DNA of 10,724 nt, from positions 1 to 10,724 of the forward strand of contig VAZR01000086.1 in NCBI GenBank assembly GCA_005888515.1. The letters run 5' to 3'. This document shows, in pieces, positions 1 to 6,061 of this stretch (positions are counted from its first letter, which is position 1; every line of letters starts with the position of its first letter). The DNA comes from Alphaproteobacteria bacterium. Lineage in GTDB: Bacteria; Pseudomonadota; Alphaproteobacteria; ATCC43930; CGMCC-115725. The translations under genes and the position numbers were made by a program. The notes under the pieces were generated by a model, which did not search any database, was not told where the DNA came from, and saw nothing but the letters and a program-made list of their open reading frames with translations.

Positions 1-1207
1 AATGTCAGGGGCAATTCCTGCACCGCCGCCTCGGCCAATAACCGCTTCGCCTCGGCCCGTGATGCCGTGATGTCACGCGAGAAGCCAGGCAACAGCGTCA
101 GCTCGGCTTCCGACATCGCCAGATTGGCGCCAGGGCGCATCAGCCCGCCGACATATTTCAGGAATGTCGAACCCTGCAACCGGTCTGCCGCGCCCCAACG
201 GTCGATTGCCAGCGACAACGCGCGCCGCACCCGGGCATCGTCGAACGGCTTGCGACCGGTATTGAAGACGACGAGCAGGTTGGACAGCCAGGGGCTCTCG
301 GTCGTCGTGATCCCGTCTCCGAGCGTTTCGGCCAGCTGATCGCGCTGGGTCGGCGTGACGCCGCGGAACTCGGCCATGATGCGGCCGCTCTCAAGCGCCT
401 TCATGACCTCTGGCGGCTTCATGAAACTGGCCTCATAGCCATCGAGATAGGGTTTGCCTTGCTGGAAGTACTTGTCCCAGCGCTTGCCCTGCCAGCTCTC
501 GCCCTTCTATGCTCGACAAACACGAATGGACCGGTTCCAAGAATATGCGTCTTCGGGAATTGCGGGTCCGCGGCCAGTCTGGCTGCGCTATAGATGCAGT
601 TCCACGGCGAGGCAAAATTCGCCAGCATCGCCGCGTCCGGCCATTGCAGGCGAAAGATGACGGTCAGCGGGTCTGGCGTATCGATAGCGGCGATCGCGCC
701 GAAATCCACCTGCCGCGCCGAAATCACGCCGGCAGGCGGATGGGCAATACGCTGATAGCTCGCTTCGATATCGGCCGAGGTCAATCGCGAGCCGTCGTGA
801 AACAACACGTTCGGGCGCAGTTTGAATGTATAGGTCTGGCGGTCGGGCGACACGGTCCAGGATTGCGCCAGATCGCCGACGATCTGCGGGTAATTGGCCG
901 CGTCGAATTTCAGGAGCGTCGAGTAATGCGGCGCAACCGGATGCAGGAATGCAAAAGAGGTGTTGCCGTGGCAATCGTAATTGCCCGGCTCGACCGTCGA
1001 GGCGAATTCCAGCGTACCGCCGCGTTTCGGCGTGTCGTTGGCTTGCGCCATTTGCGGCAGCAGAAGTGCAAGTAACGCGACGACAGGACCCGTAGCGGCA
1101 CGAGCGTTGACTAAGGCGGCGATACGACCCACGACGCCACCGAAGCCTGACGCGAGCCGCTCGATGCGCCCCAGCCCGGCACCGACCGCGAATTGTCCGC
1201 GCATCAT
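1..1207 (-). pseudogene. Family 5 ABC transporter substrate-binding protein (partial, frameshifted)
   Basis: Periplasmic binding protein of the SBP_bac_5 (peptide/nickel/oligopeptide) family, expected to deliver a small peptide or similar ligand to an ABC permease that is not in this window. Seen: a hydrophobic signal segment (GPVVALLALLLPQMAQA) followed by the typical mature start NDTPKRGGTLEFA, then family motifs such as FHDGSRLTSADI and THILGTGPFVFVEH. After FVEH (about 508-510) the frame breaks; the correct continuation (KGESWQGKRWDKYF, FMKPPEVMKALESGR, LLVVFNTGRKPFDDARVRRALSLAID) is in another frame and stays open to the window edge, so one missing or two extra bases explain the break. 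The start is uncertain: ATG at 1207 (with AGG upstream and a possible ATGA overlap with the preceding gene) or GTG at 1132, which gives a compact 30-residue signal peptide. Family assignment is secure; substrate unknown. Confidence 0.85.
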
Positions 1208-2240
1208 TGCGCCTGAGCTCGTCGAGGAAACGTGCAAACATCAGGCGCAGCTCGTCGACATTCGGGGCCTTGGCAATTTGCGTATTGCGCTGCAGCCATT
1301 GCTCGGCCGGTGCATACCGACGCCAGCCGGGCAGATCTGTGGCGATGTTGACCTCCTGCCATTTCGGATGATGACCGGGCTCAAGCAGCGACTGGAATCC
1401 GGTGAAGAACACATCGACGAAATTCGTGACATTGCGGTTCCGCTCGGGAACCAGCCGCAGTTCTGCGACGGCGAGTACGCTGCCGACCGCGATCGTTCTG
1501 ACTGGCTGGTCCTGCCGTACGAATCGGGGGTAATCCGTCGCGGTCAGTCTGGTGGGTAGGTAGACGTCTCCGGCCGACTGGCTGAAGGGGATATCCACCA
1601 GGTGCAGGCCGTCGTCCTTGAGATCCCGGAGCAGAGGGGCGGGTTTGCCGGAAAGCAGGGCGATCGCGGCGATCTCGCCGTTCCGCAGCGCTTCAAGCGC
1701 CAGCTCTTGCGGTTCATTGGTTAGCGTGACCGGAAGCTGCAATTGCTCGAAGAGGCGAGCTGCCGTTATCGCAGAGCCGCTGCCAAGTGGACCGACATTC
1801 ACTTTGCGGTTTGAGAGGTCAGCGACCGTCTTGATGCCGCCCCGCGCCAGCAGGTGAAATTCTTCGTTGTACAGCTTAGTGATATAATAGACGCCGAGAT
1901 CGGCCGCCGAGATCACCTTCTGTTCCTTGGCGTACTCGATCACGTCGACCGGCAAAATAGCCATATCGATGCCGCGCAGATATTTGAGGTCGATCAGGTT
2001 CTGCAGAGCGCTCTTGCCGACAACCGGAACGAGCCGGCGTGTCGTCCCATCGTCGATGAGATTGGCGAGTTCCTCGGCGATGCGGACCGATATGCCGGAT
2101 GTGCCGGTGGTTTCCAGCTCGACGACGCCGCGGTTGATGACCGCCGATTGCTGAGCCTGCGCAGGTGTTGCAATCCCGCTGAGTCCAAGAAGGACCGAAA
2201 GCATCATGACGTGTCGCATTGGACGCGTGATCGCGGTCAT
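1204..2240 (-). CDS. TAXI-family TRAP-type solute-binding protein
   Basis: Periplasmic receptor of the TAXI family (TRAP transporter-associated immunogenic protein type), which normally hands a small organic acid or amino acid to a TRAP membrane subunit; none is visible here. Seen: signal peptide at residues 1-29 ending in ATPAQA, then the family-typical TTGTSGISVRIAEELANL, SALQNLIDLKYLRGIDMAI and VNVGPLGSGSAITAARLF. The ATG at 2240 overlaps the upstream stop as ATGA and has a strong AGAAGGA ribosome site (2250-2244), so the start is firm and translational coupling is likely. Recognisable homology ends near residue 345 (FARFLDELRRND). The literal frame then continues to about 588 with Arg-rich sequence that is just the family 5 gene read out of frame. 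A one-base indel would end the protein at TGA 1206-1204, again overlapping the next ATG, or at TAG 1113-1111. The end coordinate given is therefore inferred. Confidence 0.85.
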
Positions 2241-3451
2241 TGGTCCTTCTCCGGCGAGAGGGTTTGCAACAGGATCTCCGCTTCGCTGACGCCCAGCTCA
2301 CGGGCACGTCGGTACCAGCGGGCCGCGGCCAAAGGATCGCCGCGCGCCCCGCTTAGGCGCGCCCGTGCCAGAAATCCCGGATCGTAAGACTCGGCCAAGC
2401 GCAGCGCCGCCGGTCCGTCAGCCGCCTCGGCGGCGCGTTCGTAAAGGAGGCGTGCCGAGGCGATATCGCCTTTCGCAATGAGCGCGTCCCCCCGCGTGAG
2501 CAGTGCGGCGATTTCGCCCGGGGAAAGGCTCAATCCCACCGGCTGTGCGGATACGGCGTCGTTCTGAGCGGCTGGTGCGGGATCCAAGCGCGCCAATATT
2601 TTCGGTCCTTCGCCGGACGATGGCTGCACCAATTTGTCACCGCTCTCAGCCGATGCCGGTGCGGGCGCTTGTGCAGGTGCAGCCGCTGCGGTGACTGGGG
2701 CTTCAGATTCTTGCTGGATTGCGCTCGCCTGTTGTTCGGGCTTCTGCGCCTCGGCAGCCGAGGAAGTTTCTCCGATGTCGGGCAAAGCGGCCGCTGCTGT
2801 GGAGGCGGGTGGATCGACCACATCGGAGACAGCCGCCCGCTGTACGTCGGCATTCGTCATGGCAGCGGTTGATTGCGCGTCATCCGCCGCTGATCGGTTC
2901 GAAGATGCGACAGCCGCGGTCGCGCGGGGCAGGGGGTTGGAGCCCGCCAGCCTGCCATCGACGGCAGCCTGCGAAACGAGCAGCAAACCCGCCGACAATC
3001 CGCAGACGGACAGGATGGATAAGCACCAGGCGAGCGTCCGCTCCGCCTGGCTGCGTCGCGGCTTTAACACCAGCGCCTCGCCGCCCCAGGCGTGTTCGAG
3101 GTTTAAGCGAGGCAGGAAAAAAGGGTCGCCGTTCCGGTACAGCGGATCGGAAACAGCGATCTCCTCGATGCCGTCGCGCCCGCTGCCAAGGACGAGGACG
3201 ACATTTCCGTTTCGCAACACAACCAATACGGTTTTCATGGTGCTTGCGGCGAGCAAGGCATGCCAGTCGAAGCTGGCTGACCGCAGCTGCAAACCGCTGT
3301 TGCGAGCGATTGCGATCAGATTTTCGACCGGCAGCACGCGGTCTTCGGCATCATCATCGACATTGATAACGGCGTTCGGCGCAACCGCGCTATCGGACGC
3401 ACCGATACGGTCTAGGCATAACAATGCCGTCTTCGAGGAAACACCGGGCAC
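2237..3451 (-). CDS. Membrane-anchored protein: degenerate C39-like domain, TM helix, TPR/Sel1-like repeats
   Basis: A 404-residue protein of unknown function and first gene of the minus-strand group. Residues 5-131 resemble the C39-like (peptidase-dead) N-terminal domain of type I secretion ABC transporters of the LapB/HlyB kind: VENLIAIARNSGLQL, VLVVLRNGNVVLVLG, an SDP motif at 101-103 and WGGEALVLKPR. I see no convincing catalytic Cys or His, so it would be a binding rather than a cleaving domain. Residues 139-161 form one transmembrane helix. Residues 165-310 are a low-complexity Ala/Pro/Ser/Glu linker. Residues 314-395 hold two TPR/Sel1-type units (GDALIAKGDIASARLLYERA, then DPLAAARWYRRARELG). 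The likely topology is C39-like domain in the cytoplasm and repeats in the periplasm, beside the two binding proteins encoded downstream. The only usable start is GTG 3451, since an in-frame TGA lies 18 bases upstream; no clear ribosome site precedes it. The C39 match is inferred by eye. Confidence 0.7.
   Translation of the reverse strand: MPGVSSKTALLCLDRIGASDSAVAPNAVINVDDDAEDRVLPVENLIAIARNSGLQLRSASFDWHALLAASTMKTVLVVLRNGNVVLVLGSGRDGIEEIAVSDPLYRNGDPFFLPRLNLEHAWGGEALVLKPRRSQAERTLAWCLSILSVCGLSAGLLLVSQAAVDGRLAGSNPLPRATAAVASSNRSAADDAQSTAAMTNADVQRAAVSDVVDPPASTAAAALPDIGETSSAAEAQKPEQQASAIQQESEAPVTAAAAPAQAPAPASAESGDKLVQPSSGEGPKILARLDPAPAAQNDAVSAQPVGLSLSPGEIAALLTRGDALIAKGDIASARLLYERAAEAADGPAALRLAESYDPGFLARARLSGARGDPLAAARWYRRARELGVSEAEILLQTLSPEKDQ
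2244..2250 (-). promoter_or_regulatory. Ribosome-binding site for the TAXI gene
   Basis: AGAAGGA lies three bases upstream of ATG 2240 inside the last codons of the preceding gene. Together with the ATGA overlap it fixes the start of the TAXI protein and suggests coupled translation of the two genes. Confidence 0.7.
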
Positions 3452-3839
3452 TTTGAAGGTCTCGTCTCAGAGAGGGGTGTCGGCGCAACCTATGGGAGGC
3501 AGGGAACAGCCGTCGTCGGCCTCAGAAATACCGGACCCTCGCTGCCGCGCAATTCGAAAGGCGGCGCAACCGGGATCTATCCCCCGGAAAGTTTAGTTAC
3601 CCTCGGTTCACCCACGGTCTTATGCACAGGCGGGCCGGTCAATGTCGCAGCTCGGCTCGGCGAGATGGTCGTGCAGAATGCGAACGGTACGTCAACCGCC
3701 TTTCGCGATCTTCACGGCCCGCAGCGCTATCGGAATGCTGTGCCCATTTTTGTACAGACCACGATTTCGGCCTTTTCTGCCGTTTCCGCCTTGCCGATCG
3801 CGAAAACCCAAGCGATTCCGCGCATCTTTGGGGGCGGGG
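3452..3839. other. Intergenic region without a supported gene
   Basis: This 388-base stretch lies between the start of the minus-strand group and the 3' end of the tRNA. It should hold the promoter of the group, but I find no good -35/-10 pair. The only structured site is a dyad GGGAT-CT-ATCCC at 3572-3583, flanked by CC and CCGG (3570-3587), about 120 bases upstream of GTG 3451; it could be an operator. A plus-strand frame stays open from 3422 to 3976, but it continues through the tRNA and has no ribosome site or recognisable motif, so I do not call it. No T-tract terminator is evident after the tRNA. Confidence 0.5.
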
Positions 3840-3913
3840 TGGCTGGGGGACTAGGATTCGAACCTAGACTGGCGGAGTCAGAGTCCGCTGTCCTACCGTT
3901 AGACGATCCCCCA
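3840..3913 (-). tRNA. tRNA-Gln (anticodon CTG), CCA encoded
   Basis: On the minus strand the acceptor TGGGGGA (5' end at 3913) pairs with TCCCCCA ending at 3844, followed by discriminator G (3843) and an encoded CCA (3842-3840). The anticodon stem GCGGA/TCCGC closes the loop CTCTGAC, giving anticodon CTG for glutamine codon CAG. The T arm reads CTAGGTTCGAATCCTAG and the D arm contains TCTAACGGTAGGA. The U1-A72 start and G73 discriminator are typical of bacterial glutamine tRNAs. All arms are intact, so it should be functional. Without CCA the gene spans 3843-3913. Confidence 0.97.
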
Positions 3914-3967
3914 TCAGCACAGGGCGGCTGGGCTGAAAATCCGGCCCGGAAAGGTCGTCCGCGGCTC

Positions 3968-3976
3968 CTTATATAA
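3968..3976 (-). promoter_or_regulatory. Probable -10 region of the tRNA-Gln promoter
   Basis: TTATATAAG on the minus strand is an AT-rich island in a very GC-rich neighbourhood, 55 bases upstream of the mature tRNA 5' end, and is followed by a GC-rich discriminator (GGAGCCGCGG), a pattern common at stable-RNA promoters. No good TTGACA-like -35 element is visible at the right distance, so this is tentative. Confidence 0.35.
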
Positions 3977-4039
3977 CACCTGCGGAGGCGTTGGGTAGGC
4001 TCGCGCCGCGAGGCGGATTGCCGCCCGGCCGGCCCCGGG

Positions 4040-4071
4040 TTGGTTCCCCGGCTTGGTTCCCCGGCTTGGTT
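4040..4071. repeat. 13-bp tandem repeat, about 2.5 copies
   Basis: TTGGTTCCCCGGC occurs at 4040-4052 and 4053-4065, followed by a partial TTGGTT at 4066-4071. It lies between the divergent tRNA and ppx/gppA promoter areas. The unit is not a multiple of three and no gene covers it. No function is evident; replication slippage is the simplest origin. Confidence 0.8.
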
Positions 4072-4131
4072 AACGATTCGCGGCGCTTCCGCTGGGCTGG
4101 CCAGCTGCGCTAGCATGCCCAGTCGTATCGT

Positions 4132-4135
4132 AGGA
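4132..4135 (+). promoter_or_regulatory. Ribosome-binding site deciding the TTG start of ppx/gppA
   Basis: AGGA sits seven bases upstream of TTG 4143. The nearby ATG at 4135 is out of frame and the first in-frame ATG (4209) has no comparable site, so this favours the TTG start. Confidence 0.55.
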
Positions 4136-4142
4136 TGGCGCC

Positions 4143-5249
4143 TTGATCGGTAATTCGCAGCACGGTTTCGGCTCGTTCCGGTCGCCCGGCCTGGGCGCCG
4201 GGGCCGCGATGCTGCGCGCCGAGCACGCGAGCGCGCGGGGATTGGCCGAGAGCGAGTTTCCGCATCCGGCGCGCCAGCCGCAGCCCAACTATGCCGCGCT
4301 CGACCTCGGCACCAATAATTGCCGGCTGTTGATCGCGCGCCCGGCGCGCGGCGGCTTCCGCGTCGTCGATGCGTTCTCCCGTATCGTGCGGCTCGGCGAG
4401 GGGCTGTCCGCGACCGGCGAGCTGTCCGAGGCGGCAATGGCGCGCACGATCGAGGCGCTGAAGGTTTGCGCCGGCAAGATCGGTCAGCGCCGGGTCGTTG
4501 GCGGCCGCTACGTCGCGACCGAGGCCTGCCGCCGCGCCGATAATTGCGCCGCCTTCCTCGACCGGGTGCGCGACGAGATCGGCATCGAGCTCGAAATCAT
4601 CTCGACCGCCGAGGAGGCCCGGCTGGTCGTCGCCGGCTGCGCCCCGCTGTTGCATTCGCGCATTCCCTACGCGCTGGTCTTCGATATCGGCGGCGGCTCG
4701 ACCGAGATCGTCTGGGTGCGCCGCCATGGCGCGCATTCGGAGGCCGGAACGCCCGAGATCCTCGGCTCGGTGTCGTTGCCGTTTGGGGTCGTGACCTTCA
4801 CCGAGCGCTTTGGCGGCATCGAGGTGTCGCCGGCGATCTACCGCGCGATGGTCGCCGAAGCCGAGGCCGCCTTGCGGCCCTTCGAGCGCGAGCACGGCAT
4901 CCGCCGCGAGGTCCGCGCCCGCCAGGTGCAGATGCTCGGCAGCTCCGGCACGGTGACGACCCTGGCCGGGGTGCATCTCGCGCTGCCGCGTTACATCCGC
5001 GCCTTTGTCGATGGCAGCATGCTGACCTTTGACCAGATCGAGCTGGTGTCGCGCCATCTTGCCGGGCTCGACATCGAAGGCCGCGCCGCGAACCCCTGTG
5101 TCGGGCGCGAGCGTGCCGACCTCGTGCTGAGCGGCTGCGCGATCCTCGATGCGATCTGCGCCACCTGGCCGGTCGGCCGGCTGCGCGTCGCCGATCGCGG
5201 CATCCGCGAGGGCATCCTGTTCGAGCTGATGCAGGGCAGCCCGGAGTAG
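4143..5249 (+). CDS. Ppx/GppA family phosphatase
   Basis: Member of the exopolyphosphatase / guanosine pentaphosphate phosphatase family of the ASKHA fold. It releases phosphate from polyphosphate or converts pppGpp to ppGpp; which one cannot be told from sequence. Seen in the 368 residues: phosphate-1 motif ALDLGTNNCRLLIA (51-64), ATEACRRADN (125-134), the EEAR stretch at 157-160 that holds the catalytic Glu region, phosphate-2 motif VFDIGGGSTEIVW (179-191), adenosine-site motif LGSSGTVTTLAG (265-276) and DRGIREGIL (351-359). It is the short two-domain form without the C-terminal HD-like domains of E. coli Ppx. The first 45 residues are a Pro/Ala-rich, probably disordered leader; ATG 4209 would remove 22 of them. 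First gene of the plus-strand cluster, two bases before rlmE, which implies co-transcription. Confidence 0.93.
   Translation: MIGNSQHGFGSFRSPGLGAGAAMLRAEHASARGLAESEFPHPARQPQPNYAALDLGTNNCRLLIARPARGGFRVVDAFSRIVRLGEGLSATGELSEAAMARTIEALKVCAGKIGQRRVVGGRYVATEACRRADNCAAFLDRVRDEIGIELEIISTAEEARLVVAGCAPLLHSRIPYALVFDIGGGSTEIVWVRRHGAHSEAGTPEILGSVSLPFGVVTFTERFGGIEVSPAIYRAMVAEAEAALRPFEREHGIRREVRARQVQMLGSSGTVTTLAGVHLALPRYIRAFVDGSMLTFDQIELVSRHLAGLDIEGRAANPCVGRERADLVLSGCAILDAICATWPVGRLRVADRGIREGILFELMQGSPE
5243..5246 (+). promoter_or_regulatory. Ribosome-binding site for the GTG start of rlmE
   Basis: GGAG at 5243-5246, overlapping the end of ppx/gppA, lies five bases before GTG 5252 and supports that start. 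No in-frame ATG exists before the conserved core. Confidence 0.6.
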
Positions 5250-5251
5250 CG

Positions 5252-5968
5252 GTGCGCCAGAAGCCGCGTCGCGGTGCGGGGGGCGGCGACGGCGCCCGGC
5301 CTCTCGCCGTCAGGGTCAGAAAGGCGCGGCGGCGTAAGCCGTCTTCGACCGAATGGCTCACCCGCCAGCTGAACGATCCGTATGTCGCCGACGCGCACCG
5401 CCTCGGCTATCGCTCGCGCGCCGCTTTCAAGCTGATCCAGCTCGACGAGCGCTTTCACCTGCTGCGATCCGGCATGCGGGTCGTCGATCTCGGCTGCGCC
5501 CCGGGCGGCTGGAGCCAGATCGCCGCGGCGCGGGTCGGCGCCGAGAAGGGCCACGGCGCCGTCGTCGGGATCGACCTCTCGCCGACCGATCCGGTCCCAG
5601 GCGCGGCCTTGCTGCAGGGCGATTTTCGCGACCCCGCCATCGCTAACCATAGCCGCACCGCACTCGGCGGCCCGGCCGATCTCGTGCTGAGCGATATGGC
5701 GGCACCGGCGACCGGTCACGCCGCGACCGACCATCTCCGCATCGTCGCTCTGGCCGAGGAGGCGTTCGCGTTTGCCGCCGCATTGTTGCGCCCGGGCGGC
5801 GCCTTTGTCGCGAAGGTGTTTCAGGGCGGTGCCGAGGGCGCCCTGCTGGCCGAGCTTAAACGCGCCTTCGCGACCGTGCGGCACGCCAAGCCGGCGGCGA
5901 GCCGCGCCGAATCGGCCGAGACCTATGTCGTCGCGACCGGCTTCCGCGGCGCTTCCGGCGCTGCATAG
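5252..5968 (+). CDS. rlmE: 23S rRNA (uridine(2552)-2'-O)-methyltransferase RlmE (FtsJ/RrmJ)
   Basis: Methylates the 2'-OH of U2552 in the A-loop of 23S rRNA using S-adenosylmethionine, a late step of 50S subunit assembly in the cytoplasm. The 238-residue protein has a basic N-terminal tail (KPRR, RVRKARRRKP), the lead-in SRAAFKLIQLDE, the SAM-binding motif VVDLGCAPGGWSQ (77-89), acidic loop VGIDLSP (105-111) and the catalytic K-D-K-E tetrad: K60, D148 in LSDMAAP, K188 in FVAKVFQGG and E223 in SAETYVVA. Length is normal for the alphaproteobacterial form. It starts with GTG two bases after the ppx/gppA stop, so it is translated from a shared message. Confidence 0.96.
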   Translation: MRQKPRRGAGGGDGARPLAVRVRKARRRKPSSTEWLTRQLNDPYVADAHRLGYRSRAAFKLIQLDERFHLLRSGMRVVDLGCAPGGWSQIAAARVGAEKGHGAVVGIDLSPTDPVPGAALLQGDFRDPAIANHSRTALGGPADLVLSDMAAPATGHAATDHLRIVALAEEAFAFAAALLRPGGAFVAKVFQGGAEGALLAELKRAFATVRHAKPAASRAESAETYVVATGFRGASGAA

Positions 5969-6054
5969 CTGCCTCCGATAAACCGTTGCCCCGCCTGCTA
6001 GATTTGCCGGGCCGGCGGACTACATATTGGCCACCAGCCCACAACTCGTGTAAT

Positions 6055-6059
6055 AGGGG
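6055..6059 (+). promoter_or_regulatory. Ribosome-binding site for guaB
   Basis: AGGGG two bases before ATG 6062. TTGGCC (6027-6032) and TAATAG (6051-6056), 18 bases apart, resemble a sigma-70 promoter but would place transcription start at the initiation codon. Since the ribosome site then falls outside the message, I do not rely on it; guaB may have its own promoter further up or be read through from rlmE. Confidence 0.5.
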
Positions 6060-6061
6060 CG

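Noticed and set aside
588..1200. Continuation of the TAXI reading frame as a long C-terminal domain
   Set aside because: The sequence is Arg-rich, matches no family and overlaps the family 5 binding protein gene, whose own frame has clear motifs.
3600..3650. Promoter with TTGACC (about 3620) and CATAAG on the minus strand
   Set aside because: The spacing between the two elements is only about 12 bases, too short for a sigma-70 promoter.
3727..3840. Short minus-strand peptide (MRGIAWVFAIGKAE...) just after the tRNA
   Set aside because: No ribosome site, no homology I recognise, and the larger frame holding it overlaps the tRNA.
3422..3976. Plus-strand frame open for about 555 bases, with readable stretches such as GGPVNVAARLGEMVVQNANG
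   Set aside because: It runs straight through the tRNA gene and the antisense start of the 404-residue protein, has no ribosome site and no recognisable motif; open frames of this size are expected in GC-rich DNA.
4040..4071. CRISPR or iteron array
   Set aside because: Only 2.5 contiguous 13-base copies without spacers and without nearby cas or replication genes.
5969..6061. Purine or guanidine riboswitch before guaB
   Set aside because: The gap is only 93 bases and shows no recognisable aptamer core; only a ribosome site and a doubtful promoter-like pair are visible.
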